In this document: piece after piece, positions 36,520-48,030 of the stretch
Layout: each line of letters opens with the position of its first letter
How positions within the stretch are numbered: the first letter of the stretch is position 1
NCBI RefSeq assembly: GCF_036030735.1
Contig: NZ_CP107928.1
Span: forward strand, 3,472,001 to 3,536,000
Length of the DNA stretch: 64,000 bases
Direction: 5' to 3'
Source of the DNA: Streptomyces sp. NBC_00425
GTDB lineage: Bacteria; Actinomycetota; Actinomycetes; Streptomycetales; Streptomycetaceae
Program-made: the position numbers and the translations under genes
The notes under the pieces: model-generated
Database searches by the model: none
The model's input: the letters and a program-made list of their open reading frames with translations, nothing else
Told to the model about the DNA's origin: nothing

Positions 36520-36966
36520 CTACGCCACATTCACTCGCTGTCCGGGCGGGGCCGCCTCCAGCCAGGCGAGGAATCCGGTCAGCGCGTCCTCGCTCATCGC
36601 GAGCTCCAGGCGCGTGCCCCGGTGCAGACAGACCAGGATCACCGCGTCGGACAGCAACGCCAGCTCCTCCTCGCCCTCGGGGAGCCGGCGGCCGGCCACC
36701 TCGATCGTGCCGCGCTCCAGAACCCGGCGCGGACGGTACGCGTAGGAGAAGACCCGGTACCACTCGATGCGGTCGCCGTTGTAGCGGGCGACGCCGTAGC
36801 TCCAGCCCTTGCCGCTCGTGTCCGGTTTCTCGGAGACGTCCCAGCGCAGGGAGCAGTCGAAGGTGCCGCCGGAGCGCTGGATGAGTCTGCGGCGCAGACC
36901 GAAGACGAACAACCCCAGCGCCACCAGGGCCACGACGATTCCGCACACAGTCAGAGCGAGGATCAT
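36520..36966 (-). CDS. DUF2550 membrane-associated protein
   Basis: A protein of about 148 residues with one N-terminal transmembrane helix (MILALTVCGIVVALVALGLF) and a soluble domain with GWSYGVARYNGDRIEWYRVF, the DUF2550 hallmark. The function is unknown. The family is regularly found just after atpC in Streptomyces, as here. The ATG at 36966 has GGAGG at 9 nt; a GTG two codons upstream would be only 3 nt away. A strong terminator separates it from atpC, so it probably has its own promoter. Confidence 0.88.
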   Translation of the reverse strand: MILALTVCGIVVALVALGLFVFGLRRRLIQRSGGTFDCSLRWDVSEKPDTSGKGWSYGVARYNGDRIEWYRVFSYAYRPRRVLERGTIEVAGRRLPEGEEELALLSDAVILVCLHRGTRLELAMSEDALTGFLAWLEAAPPGQRVNVA

Positions 36967-37034
36967 CGACACCGACCTCCTCGTCTCCTAGGTACCGAAA
37001 TAGGTAACGGAACGGAAAAATCATCCATATCTGC

Positions 37035-37082
37035 CTCAGCCGCGGTCGGCTCCGGATTGCTCCGGTGCCGACCGCGGCTGAG
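37035..37082 (-). terminator. Terminator of the atp operon
   Basis: CTCAGCCGCGGTCGGC and GCCGACCGCGGCTGAG are perfect 16-bp arms around a 16-nt loop, 25 bp beyond the atpC stop. Confidence 0.85.
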
Positions 37083-37107
37083 TGACGTCAAGCGGTTACA
37101 CGCTGGC

Positions 37108-37482
37108 TCAGCGTGAGGCCGCCGCACGCAGTCGTACGTCCGCGCGACGCTCGGCGGCGGCATCGCCCTCCGCCTTCGCGCGCTCGAGCTCGCGCTCCAC
37201 GCGCTGGACGTCGATCTCGTCCGACAGCTCGGCGATCTCGGCCAGCAGCGACAGCTTGTTGTCCGCGAACGAGATGAAACCGCCGTGCACCGCGGCGACG
37301 ACCGTTCCACCATCACTCGTACGGATGGTCACCGGGCCCGACTCCAGCACACCGAGCAGCGGCTGGTGACCGGGCATGACGCCGATGTCGCCGGACGTGG
37401 TGCGCGCGACGACCAGGGTGGCCTCGCCGGACCAGACCTCTCGGTCGGCCGCGACCAACGCGACGTGCAGCTCAGCAGCCAA
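37108..37482 (-). CDS. atpC: ATP synthase F1 subunit epsilon
   Basis: 124 residues. An N-terminal beta-sandwich (ELHVALVAADREVWSG, SGDIGVMPGHQPLLG) and a C-terminal helical hairpin. It belongs to the F1 central stalk and can inhibit ATP hydrolysis. The start is TTG at 37482, preceded by GAGGAG at 5-6 nt; the conserved protein begins exactly there. Last gene of atpIBEFHAGDC. Two strong inverted repeats in the atpD-atpC gap could lower its expression. Confidence 0.95.
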   Translation of the reverse strand: MAAELHVALVAADREVWSGEATLVVARTTSGDIGVMPGHQPLLGVLESGPVTIRTSDGGTVVAAVHGGFISFADNKLSLLAEIAELSDEIDVQRVERELERAKAEGDAAAERRADVRLRAAASR

Positions 37483-37500
37483 GGTGGCTCCTCGGGTCAC

Positions 37501-37578
37501 CACCCGGCGGATTCTGCCGGGTGTTGGTTACAAGTCTAATGGGCGTGCGTGAGGGGGCGGGACGCGCCCGCCCCCTCA
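37501..37578 (-). promoter_or_regulatory. Paired hairpins in the atpD-atpC gap
   Basis: TGAGGGGGCGGG and CCCGCCCCCTCA (37550-37578) form a 12-bp stem with a 5-nt loop just after the atpD stop. CACCCGGC/GCCGGGTG (37501-37523) forms a second stem just before the atpC ribosome-binding site. Both would be transcribed within the operon, so they may act as partial terminators, RNA-processing sites or stability elements. Confidence 0.6.
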
Positions 37579-37615
37579 GACGTGAGCCGAAGGGCTCACT
37601 TCGAACTCAGGGAGT

Positions 37616-39969
<2,354 letters not shown>

Positions 39970-39990
39970 GAGTCAGGTCCCTTCCTTACG

Positions 39991-41580
39991 TCACTTGGCC
40001 GCGGCCGGGGCGTCCTCGCCGAGAAGCTTGCCGTCCGAGGTCTCGAACTGCTTCTTGAACTCGGCGATGGCGTCGGCAACAGCGGTGAGGGTGTCGTCCG
40101 ACATCTTCGCGCCCTCCTTGATGGAGGTCATGAGGCCCTGCTCCTTGCGGTGCAGGTACTCCAGGAGCTCCTTCTCGAAGCGGCGGACGTCGGAGACCGG
40201 AACATCGTCCATCTTGCCGGTGGTACCGGCCCACACGGAGACGACCTGGTCCTCGGTCGGCATCGGCTGGTACTGCGGCTGCTTGAGCAGCTCGACCAGG
40301 CGCTGACCGCGCTCCAGCTGCGACTTCGACGCCGCGTCCAGGTCGGAACCGAAGGCGGCGAACGCCTCCAGCTCGCGGTACTGGGCGAGGTCGAGGCGGA
40401 GCCGGCCGGACACCTGGCGCATGGCCTTGTGCTGGGCGGAGCCGCCGACGCGGGAGACCGAGATACCGACGTTCAGGGCCGGACGCTGGCCGGCGTTGAA
40501 CAGGTCGGACTCCAGGAAGCACTGGCCGTCGGTGATGGAGATGACGTTGGTCGGGATGAACGCCGAGACGTCGTTGGCCTTCGTCTCGACGATCGGCAGA
40601 CCGGTCATCGAGCCGGCGCCCAGGTCGTCGGAGAGCTTCGCGCAGCGCTCCAGCAGACGGGAGTGCAGGTAGAAGACGTCACCCGGGTAGGCCTCGCGGC
40701 CCGGCGGACGGCGCAGCAGCAGCGACACGGCGCGGTAGGCGTCGGCCTGCTTCGAGAGGTCGTCGAAGATGATGAGGACGTGCTTGCCCTCGTACATCCA
40801 CTGCTGACCGATGGCCGAACCGGTGTACGGCGCCAGGTACTTGAAGCCGGCCGGGTCGGACGCCGGGGCGGCGACGATGGTCGTGTACTCCAGCGCGCCG
40901 GCCTCTTCGAGGGCGCCACGCACGGAGGCGATGGTCGAGCCCTTCTGGCCGATGGCGACGTAGACGCAGCGGACCTGCTTCTTCACGTCGCCGGAGCGCC
41001 AGTTGTCGCGCTGGTTGATGATCGTGTCGACGGCCAGGGCGGTCTTGCCGGTCTGGCGGTCACCGATGATCAGCTGACGCTGGCCACGGCCGATCGGGGT
41101 CATCGCGTCGACGGCCTTGTAGCCGGTCTCCATCGGCTCGTGCACCGACTTACGGGCCATGACGCCCGGAGCCTGCAGCTCCAGGGCACGGCGACCGGAC
41201 GTCTCGATCTCGCCGAGGCCGTCGATCGGGTTGCCGAGCGGGTCGACGACACGGCCGAGGTAGCCCTCGCCGACGGCGACGGACAGGACCTCTCCCGTGC
41301 GGGTGACCGGCTGGCCTTCTTCGACGCCGCTGAACTCGCCGAGGATGACGGTACCGATCTCGCGCTCTTCGAGGTTGAGCGCAAGACCGAGGGTGCCGTC
41401 CTCGAACTTCAGCAGTTCGTTGGCCATGGCCGAGGGGAGGCCCTCGACCTTCGCGATGCCGTCGCCGGCAAGGGTGACCGTACCGACCTCCTCGCGCGAG
41501 GCCGCGTCCGGCTTGTACGACTGGACAAAGTTCTCCAGCGCGTCCCGGATCTCCTCCGGCCGGATCGTGAGCTCCGCCAT
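39991..41580 (-). CDS. atpA: ATP synthase F1 subunit alpha
   Basis: 529 residues; the non-catalytic nucleotide-binding subunit. P-loop GDRQTGKT, the membrane-facing N-terminus [19 protein letters not shown], and the arginine-finger region [14 protein letters not shown] 41580 gives the expected N-terminus, and the open frame upstream lacks family similarity. A G/C-run hairpin precedes it in the 134-bp gap after atpH. Confidence 0.98.
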   Translation of the reverse strand: MAELTIRPEEIRDALENFVQSYKPDAASREEVGTVTLAGDGIAKVEGLPSAMANELLKFEDGTLGLALNLEEREIGTVILGEFSGVEEGQPVTRTGEVLSVAVGEGYLGRVVDPLGNPIDGLGEIETSGRRALELQAPGVMARKSVHEPMETGYKAVDAMTPIGRGQRQLIIGDRQTGKTALAVDTIINQRDNWRSGDVKKQVRCVYVAIGQKGSTIASVRGALEEAGALEYTTIVAAPASDPAGFKYLAPYTGSAIGQQWMYEGKHVLIIFDDLSKQADAYRAVSLLLRRPPGREAYPGDVFYLHSRLLERCAKLSDDLGAGSMTGLPIVETKANDVSAFIPTNVISITDGQCFLESDLFNAGQRPALNVGISVSRVGGSAQHKAMRQVSGRLRLDLAQYRELEAFAAFGSDLDAASKSQLERGQRLVELLKQPQYQPMPTEDQVVSVWAGTTGKMDDVPVSDVRRFEKELLEYLHRKEQGLMTSIKEGAKMSDDTLTAVADAIAEFKKQFETSDGKLLGEDAPAAAK

Positions 41581-41622
41581 CTGGGTTCCCTGCTCTCCTT
41601 GTTGGGCCCGAAGTTTCACTTT

Positions 41623-41643
41623 GGGGGGATGGGGACTCCCCCC
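41623..41643 (-). promoter_or_regulatory. G-run/C-run hairpin between atpH and atpA
   Basis: GGGGGG (41623-41628) and CCCCCC (41638-41643) can pair across 9 nt, with an alternative GGGG/CCCC pairing inside. It is the only long gap (134 bp) within the F1 part of the operon. It could be an RNA-processing or attenuation element that adjusts alpha-subunit expression. Confidence 0.5.
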
Positions 41644-41714
41644 TGAAAGAGGTGAATCCTCTGCACGGCCCAACCAGGGCCGCCATCAGTTCGTACTGCG
41701 GTCTTGAGTTGCTG

Positions 41715-42536
41715 CTAGCTCGCCATGCGGCGGGCGGCGTCCTCGATGCGGTCCGCGAGGGAGCCGTTGATCACCTCGTCGCCGACCTGCACCCGGATCC
41801 CGCCGAGGACCGCGGGGTCCACGTCGAGGTTGAGGTGCATCGGGCGGCCGTAGAGCTTGGCGAGGGCTGCGCCGAGGCGCTGCTTCTGCGGGTCGCTCAG
41901 CGGTACCGCCGAGGTGACGACGGCGACCATGCGGTCCCGGCGCTCAGCGGCGAGCTTGGACAGGGCCTCGAGGCCCGCTTCCAGGCTACGTCCACGCGGC
42001 GCGGTCACGAGGCGCGTCACCAGTCGCTCGGTGGCCGCGTCGGCCCGGCCGCCGAGCAGGCTGCCCAGCAGCTCGCTCTTGGCCGAGACGGTGGCCTTCC
42101 GGTTGGTCAGTGCGGCGCGCAGCTCGGTGTTCGAGGAGACGATCCGTCCGAAGCGGAACAGTTCGTCCTCGACGTCGTCGAGCGTGCCGGCCTTCTGCGC
42201 GGCCGTGAGGTCGGCGATGGACGCCAGCTCCTCCAGCACGTCCACCAGGTCGCGGGACTGCGACCAGCGGGAACGCACCAGGCCGGACACCAGGTCGGCG
42301 GCGGGGCCGCTGATCCGGGAGCCGAGCAGGCGCTGGACCAGTTCGGCCTTGGCCTCACCGGCCTGCGCCGGGTCGGTGAGGACCCGACGCAGTGAGACCT
42401 CGCGGTCGAGCAGCGCGGTGACGGTCGCCAGCTCACCGGCGAGCTGCGCGGCGTCCACGGACGTGGAGTCCGTCAGCGCGTCGAGACGCTCACGGGCTGC
42501 TGCGAATGCCTCGCGGCTCGCTCCGTGTGCGGTCAT
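41715..42536 (-). CDS. atpH: ATP synthase F1 subunit delta (long actinobacterial form)
   Basis: 273 residues, compared with about 177 in E. coli. The C-terminal part carries the usual OSCP-type motifs (LSDPQKQRLGAALAKLYGRP, LGGIRVQVGDEVINGSLADR). The extra N-terminal helical region is typical of actinobacteria. It joins F1 to the peripheral stalk. Its ATG overlaps the atpF stop (ATGA). Confidence 0.96.
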   Translation of the reverse strand: MTAHGASREAFAAARERLDALTDSTSVDAAQLAGELATVTALLDREVSLRRVLTDPAQAGEAKAELVQRLLGSRISGPAADLVSGLVRSRWSQSRDLVDVLEELASIADLTAAQKAGTLDDVEDELFRFGRIVSSNTELRAALTNRKATVSAKSELLGSLLGGRADAATERLVTRLVTAPRGRSLEAGLEALSKLAAERRDRMVAVVTSAVPLSDPQKQRLGAALAKLYGRPMHLNLDVDPAVLGGIRVQVGDEVINGSLADRIEDAARRMAS

Positions 42537-43084
42537 CGAGACGCCTCGGCCTTCTCCTCGAGCTCGTCGAGGAAACGGTCGATGACGCGGCTCTGCCGGG
42601 CGTGGTCCTCGAGGGACTCCCCGACGAGCTTGCCGGCCAGATCGGTGGCGAGCTTGCCGACGTCCTGGCGCAGCGCGGACGCGGCGGCCTTGCGGTCCGC
42701 CTCGATCTGGCTGTGCCCGGCGGCGACGATCTCCTCGCGCTGACGCTGGCCTTCCGCGCGCATCTCGGTGATGAGCGTGGCGCCCTGCTCCTGCGCCTCC
42801 TGGCGCAGCCGCGCGGCCTCGTGGCGGGCCTCGGCGAGCTGGGCCTTGTACTGCTCCAGGACGCTCTGGGCCTCCGTGCGAGCAATCTCGGCCTGTTCGA
42901 TCCCGCCCTCGATGGCGTCGCGACGCTCTTCCAGAACCTTGTTGATGTTCGGAAGGAGCTTCTTGCCCAGGACGAAGAACACGATCGCGAAAGCGATCAG
43001 ACCGATGACGAGCTCGGGGATCTCCGGGATCAGAGGATTCTGGGCCTCCTCCTCAGCCGCGATTTGCAGCAAGGGCGAGATCAC
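42533..43084 (-). CDS. atpF: ATP synthase F0 subunit b
   Basis: 183 residues. One N-terminal transmembrane helix (PELVIGLIAFAIVFFVLGKK) is followed by a long charged helix that dimerises as the peripheral stalk. Overlap with atpH (ATGA) and 43 bp from atpE fit a single operon. Confidence 0.97.
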   Translation of the reverse strand: MISPLLQIAAEEEAQNPLIPEIPELVIGLIAFAIVFFVLGKKLLPNINKVLEERRDAIEGGIEQAEIARTEAQSVLEQYKAQLAEARHEAARLRQEAQEQGATLITEMRAEGQRQREEIVAAGHSQIEADRKAAASALRQDVGKLATDLAGKLVGESLEDHARQSRVIDRFLDELEEKAEASR

Positions 43085-43127
43085 ATCAGTTCCTTCCGTG
43101 GAATTCTCTCGTCGGCGTTAGACCGGA

Positions 43128-43391
<264 letters not shown>

Positions 43392-43445
43392 TTACACAGG
43401 CCGGTGGGGGTTGGCCACCGGAAGTTCAGGGGGTGGTGCGGGTGC

Positions 43446-44255
43446 TCAGTGGTGCTCGGCGAGCGCGCCCTGGATGTAGCTGCAGGACAGGAGGATGAAG
43501 ACGTAGGCCTGGAGGGCCTGGATGAACAGCTCGAACACCGTCATCACGAGGACCATCAGGAACGAGACCGCCGAGTAGGCGATGCCGATGCCGTTGAGCA
43601 GGTACCAGGTTCCGATGGTGAAGATCAGGATCAGCACGTGCCCGGCGAACATGTTGGCGAAGAGCCGGACGGCGTGGGTGAACGGCCGGATGAACACGTT
43701 CGACAGGAACTCGAAGAACATGACCATCGGGAACACCGGGCCGAGCGACGGGTCGTAGCCGGTGATGTTCTTCCAGCCGCCGATGAAGCCGTGGCGCTTG
43801 AACGTCAGGCTCATCCACACGACGTAGACGATGGCGGCGAGACCGACCGGGAACGCGATGACCGCGGTGGCCGGGAACTGGGCGATCGGGATGATCGACC
43901 ACAGGTTCATGATCCAGATGAAGAAGAACAGCGCGAACATCAGCGGGACGTACTTCTCGCCCTCGCGTTTGCCGATCGTCTCGTACACGACCCCGCGACG
44001 GACGAAGTCGTAACCCGCCTCGCCGACCATCTGGAGCTTGCCGGGAATCAGCTTCGGCTTGGCGAAGGCAGCCCAGAAGAATCCGATGACGATGACGGTG
44101 GTCACCAGCGAGAGCAGCATCGGCTTGTTGAATTCGATGCCGCCGACGGTGAAGAGCGGCTCGAACATGAACGAGTGCAGGCCGGGGGTCGGGAAACCGC
44201 ACCCGTCGAAAATATGACAGTCGGTCTCGAAGGCGAGCGTCTTGGCGTTACTCAC
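43446..44255 (-). CDS. atpB: ATP synthase F0 subunit a
   Basis: 269 residues with five or six transmembrane helices. The essential arginine lies in THAVRLFANMFAGH. GTG 44255 has AAGGAG at 6 nt and is chosen over the upstream ATG 44291. The 222-bp gap to atpI contains no gene; it may hold an additional promoter for the structural genes. Confidence 0.96.
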   Translation of the reverse strand: MSNAKTLAFETDCHIFDGCGFPTPGLHSFMFEPLFTVGGIEFNKPMLLSLVTTVIVIGFFWAAFAKPKLIPGKLQMVGEAGYDFVRRGVVYETIGKREGEKYVPLMFALFFFIWIMNLWSIIPIAQFPATAVIAFPVGLAAIVYVVWMSLTFKRHGFIGGWKNITGYDPSLGPVFPMVMFFEFLSNVFIRPFTHAVRLFANMFAGHVLILIFTIGTWYLLNGIGIAYSAVSFLMVLVMTVFELFIQALQAYVFILLSCSYIQGALAEHH

Positions 44256-44477
44256 CGCGAGCTCCTTCAGCGTGGCGCATGGGTACGGCAACCTCGATGT
44301 GTCGGCGCGGCCTGCGACCGCGGGACGGCACTGGACTGGACTTGCGGATCAGGGGGCGGCGACCGGGCTCCGAACCGTGAGGCGTCACAGGCACTCTTGC
44401 CGCCCGCGCCAGCTCTGCCGCAGTTGTGGCGAGACCATAGCAAAAGAGCGGAAGTCCCTTTACACCGGCCCTACAGG

Positions 44478-44891
44478 TCACGACGACGTCCGAGCGGAAT
44501 CCGGCTCGACGTAGAGGATCTTGGCCTTCATGTGCGAACGCACCTGGGCGGCGATCCACACCAGAGTGGCCGCGAGCAGCGTGAAGGCGAAACATTTCGG
44601 ATCGAAGGCCGAGGTCCCCTTGAACGTGATCAGCACGATCATCAACAGCAAAATCTGAGTGGTGTACAGCAACAGCCCCATCGACTGGAACAGATGGGGA
44701 AGCTGGCGCGCGGTGCGCAGCAGCACCATCAACCCGCCGCCCATGAAAAGCAGGACGAGCACCGCACCGAAGACGGCGCCGAGCGCTCCCTTGCCGCCGG
44801 CAACGGCGGCGCTCACCGCGACTCCCGCCACACCCGCGACCGCGGTGGGCAGGGCACAGTGCAGGAGCGTTCGTACGTCGTTGGACTGCAT
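44478..44891 (-). CDS. atpI: ATP synthase protein I
   Basis: 137 residues with four predicted transmembrane helices. AtpI-type proteins are thought to help c-ring assembly or stability and are usually first in the atp operon, as here. Sequence conservation in this family is weak, so the call leans on position and layout. Confidence 0.87.
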   Translation of the reverse strand: MQSNDVRTLLHCALPTAVAGVAGVAVSAAVAGGKGALGAVFGAVLVLLFMGGGLMVLLRTARQLPHLFQSMGLLLYTTQILLLMIVLITFKGTSAFDPKCFAFTLLAATLVWIAAQVRSHMKAKILYVEPDSARTSS

Positions 44892-45195
44892 GGCGGCAAC
44901 TCCGCATTCAACGGGGGGCAGGGTGTCGTCATGGACGAGCGTAGTCCCGGCCCGAGGGGGCGAGTGACCTCGCTCCGCCTCGCTCCAACGGACCGTCTCA
45001 GCACGGCCCTTCGGCTCTATCCGGGGGTTCTCGTGAACCGTATCACAAACTATTTGATGAGGTCTTTACCTGGAAGGTGTGCGCACTGTCACACATGAGA
45101 GTGACAGTGCGCGTCTGTGCAGAAACCGGGGTGGCTTGTCTGGTATTGGGAGCTTTGCCCTCCCCGAACTCTCCCACGACTTGGCAATGCTCTCG
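44892..45195 (-). promoter_or_regulatory. Upstream region of the atp operon, with a 12-bp inverted repeat
   Basis: This 304-bp gap has no gene. GCGCACTGTCAC (45081-45092) and GTGACAGTGCGC (45101-45112) pair perfectly across 8 nt. This is the likely terminator of the glycosyl-phosphate transferase gene, or an operator. Further toward atpI a relatively AT-rich block (about 45038-45075) contains a -10-like TACGGT on the minus strand, the best promoter candidate for atpI. Confidence 0.6.
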
Positions 45196-46542
45196 TCAGA
45201 TTCTTACCTTGGAGCTGCGCCGCCCACCGATCGCGGTGGCCCCGTTGGCCCCCGTCGCCCCGACCGTGACGGGCGCCTGCTGCGTCTCCTGCGCACGGGC
45301 CGCAGCCGGCTCCAGGTCCGCCCCGGACGGCTCGGCGGAGGCCGCCGGCTGCTGCTGGACGGCCGCGGAGCGCCGGCGGCGCCGGTAGCGCGGCGGGACG
45401 AACGCCTCGGCCCAGCGCGGGGCGCGCGGCGTGAACCGCGGCAGCAGAAGCAGCCCCAGCCCGATCGCGCTGAGGAACACGACGCCGAGGACGATCCACA
45501 TGGACGCCGAGTTGACCGAGTAGGCGAGCGCGCCGAACGCGATCAGCGCCGACCAGAAGTACATGATCAGCACCGCGCGACTGTGCGAGTGACCGATCTC
45601 CAGGAGCCGGTGGTGCAGATGCCCCCGGTCCGCGGCGAACGGCGACTGGCCGCGCCAGGTGCGCCGCACGATCGCCAGGATGAGGTCGGCGGCCGGGATC
45701 GCGATGATCGTCAACGGCATCACCAGCGGGATGTACACCGGCACCATCTGGTGGACGGTGCTGCGCTCGGACCCGCTGACGCTGAACAGGTTGTCCGGGT
45801 CGACGTTTCCCGTGACGGAGATGGCTCCCGCGGCCAGCACCAGCCCGATCAGCATCGAGCCCGAGTCGCCCATGAAGATCCGCGCGGGGTGCATGTTGTG
45901 CGGCAGGAAGCCCAGGCACATGCCCATCAGGATCGCCGCGAAGAGCGTCGCCGGGGCGGCCGCCTCGATGCCGTACGAGTACCAGATGCGGTACGTGTAC
46001 ATGAAGAACGCGGCCGCGGCGATGCACACCATGCCCGCGGCGAGTCCGTCGAGCCCGTCCACGAAGTTGACGGCGTTGATGGTGATGACGACCAGCGCCA
46101 CCGTCAGCAGCGTGCCCTGCCACTGGGTCAGGGCGACCGTGCCGACCCACGGCACCGGCAGCCACAGGATCGTCAGACCCTGCATGACCATCACGCCCGC
46201 GGCGATCATCTGGCCGCCCAGCTTGATCAGGGCGTCGATCTCGAACTTGTCGTCCAGCACGCCGATCAGCCAGATCAGCGCGGCTCCGGACAACAGGGCG
46301 CGCGGCTCGTTCGACTTCTCGAAGACCTCGTTGAGGTTGGTGAGATGGTCCGCGACCAGCAGGCCGGCGCACAGACCGAAGAACATCGCGATCCCGCCGA
46401 GCCGCGGAGTGGGTTCCCGGTGCACGTCACGGGCCCTGATCTCCGGCATCGCTCCGGCCACGATCGCGAACTTCCGTACCGGCCCTGTCAGCAGATACGT
46501 CACCGCGGCCGTGATGCAGAGCGTCAGCAGGTATTCACGCAC
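45196..46542 (-). CDS. WecA/TagO-type undecaprenyl-phosphate GlcNAc-1-phosphate transferase
   Basis: 448 residues, about 10-11 membrane helices. It transfers a sugar-1-phosphate from a UDP-sugar to undecaprenyl phosphate, the first step of a cell-wall glycopolymer. Motifs: the Asp-Asp pair in IGVLDDKFEI, NAVNFVDGLDGLAAG, FMGDSGSM, and the histidine motif DRGHLHHRL. The C-terminal 75 residues are a basic then Ala/Gly-rich cytoplasmic tail. GTG 46542 gives the typical MREYLLTL beginning. Nearby LCP protein and phosphatase-like genes also concern envelope polymers. Confidence 0.92.
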   Translation of the reverse strand: MREYLLTLCITAAVTYLLTGPVRKFAIVAGAMPEIRARDVHREPTPRLGGIAMFFGLCAGLLVADHLTNLNEVFEKSNEPRALLSGAALIWLIGVLDDKFEIDALIKLGGQMIAAGVMVMQGLTILWLPVPWVGTVALTQWQGTLLTVALVVITINAVNFVDGLDGLAAGMVCIAAAAFFMYTYRIWYSYGIEAAAPATLFAAILMGMCLGFLPHNMHPARIFMGDSGSMLIGLVLAAGAISVTGNVDPDNLFSVSGSERSTVHQMVPVYIPLVMPLTIIAIPAADLILAIVRRTWRGQSPFAADRGHLHHRLLEIGHSHSRAVLIMYFWSALIAFGALAYSVNSASMWIVLGVVFLSAIGLGLLLLPRFTPRAPRWAEAFVPPRYRRRRRSAAVQQQPAASAEPSGADLEPAAARAQETQQAPVTVGATGANGATAIGGRRSSKVRI

Positions 46543-46715
46543 GGGCTTCCCCACATGTCTCGCCGGCCATCTCAGTCCCACACCCTAGCGATCGACTGCG
46601 CCACCACGCATATGTGTGAGGACTTCCGGGTAGTGACGATGGTTTCACGTGAGGCTGTGCACTGTGGCGTACCCGGGGTGCGCACCGGGGGCGCACAGGG
46701 CGCGTCTACCCCGGT

Positions 46716-47954
46716 TCAGGCCGGATAGGGCGGGAACGCCAGGGTCAGTTCGCGCACGTCCTCGCGGGCCGTCCGGGCGTCGGTCACCTCCCGCAGCACC
46801 CCGGCCAGCAGCGCCGCGATCCGCGTCATCTGCGCCTCCCCCATGCCCTGCGTGGTCACCGCCGCGGTGCCCAGGCGCAGGCCACGGGCGTTGCCGTGCG
46901 GCAGGGCGCAGCAGTCCAGGACGATGCCGGCGGCCGCCAGCAGGCCCCGTGCGGCGCGTCCGTCGACCCCGAGGGGCGCGGTGTCGGCGGTGATGAGATG
47001 CGTGTCCGTGCCGCCGGTCGTCACGACCAGCCCCTCCCGCTGCAGCGCGGCCGCGAGAACCCTCGCATTGGCGACCACCTGATGGGCGTACGCGGCGAAC
47101 GCCGGCGTCGCCGCCTCCCCGAACGCGACCGCCTTCGCGGCGACGGTGTGCATCTGCGCACCGCCCTGCGTGAACGGGAAGACGGCCCGGTCCACGCGCT
47201 CGGCGAGGTCCCTGCCGCACAGGATCATCCCGCCGCGCGGCCCGCGCAGCACCTTGTGCGTGGTGGCGCAGACGATGTCGGCGTACGGCACCGGGGAGGG
47301 CGCCGCTCCCCCGGCGACCAGGCCGATGGGGTGAGCGGCGTCGGCGATCAGGAACGCGCCGACCTCGTCGGCCACCTCACGGAAGAACGCGTGGTCGAGG
47401 TGGCGCGGGTAGGCGATGGACCCGCACACGATCGCCTTGGGCCGGTGGGCCCGGGCCAGGGTGCGCACCTGCTCGTGGTCGATGAGCCCGCTCTCCGGGT
47501 CCACCCCGTAGGGGACGAAGTCGAACCAGCGTCCGGAGAAGTTCGCCGGCGAACCGTGGGTGAGATGGCCGCCGAAGGGCAGCCCGAGGGCCAGCACGGT
47601 GTCGCCGGGCCGCAGCAGGGCCGCGTAGGCGGCCAGCACCGCCGAGGAGCCCGAGTGCGCCTGCACGTTGGCGTGTTCGGCGCCGAACAGCGCCTTGGCG
47701 CGGTCCACGGCGAGGCGCTCGGCGACGTCGACGATCTCGCAGCCGCCGTGGTGGCGGGCGCCCGGATAGCCTTCCGCGTACTTGTTGGCGAGTTGCGAGC
47801 CGAGGGCGGCGAGCACGGCGGGCGAGGTGAAGTTCTCGGCGGCGATCAGCTGCAGCGTCGACGCCTGCCGCTCCCGTTCCCCAAGGAGGATCCCGGCCAG
47901 CTCGGGGTCCTGCCGGCGCAGGACATCGGTCTCGGGGGCATGGGTGACCGACAT
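46716..47954 (-). CDS. glyA: Serine hydroxymethyltransferase-family enzyme
   Basis: 412 residues, PLP-dependent fold type I. It interconverts serine and glycine with tetrahydrofolate. The PLP lysine lies in CATTHKVLRGPRGG; HSGSSAVLAAY and DAAHPIGLVAGG are cofactor-contact regions. From memory S. coelicolor has two glyA genes and this locus corresponds to the second; the typical HSGSQAN is HSGSSAV here, so it is a divergent member and its substrate might differ. GGAGCG precedes the ATG. It lies 76 bp after the phosphatase-like gene. Confidence 0.85.
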   Translation of the reverse strand: MSVTHAPETDVLRRQDPELAGILLGERERQASTLQLIAAENFTSPAVLAALGSQLANKYAEGYPGARHHGGCEIVDVAERLAVDRAKALFGAEHANVQAHSGSSAVLAAYAALLRPGDTVLALGLPFGGHLTHGSPANFSGRWFDFVPYGVDPESGLIDHEQVRTLARAHRPKAIVCGSIAYPRHLDHAFFREVADEVGAFLIADAAHPIGLVAGGAAPSPVPYADIVCATTHKVLRGPRGGMILCGRDLAERVDRAVFPFTQGGAQMHTVAAKAVAFGEAATPAFAAYAHQVVANARVLAAALQREGLVVTTGGTDTHLITADTAPLGVDGRAARGLLAAAGIVLDCCALPHGNARGLRLGTAAVTTQGMGEAQMTRIAALLAGVLREVTDARTAREDVRELTLAFPPYPA

Positions 47955-48030
47955 GGTGCGCTCCGGGCGTCGACGGTGACGTACGTCCAATGTAGGCCCG
48001 CACCGGCCGCCACGCCCCGCGCCCGCGCCG

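Noticed and set aside
44256..44477. A possible small gene between atpI and atpB
   Set aside because: Frames there lack a ribosome-binding site and family similarity; the region is better read as untranslated.
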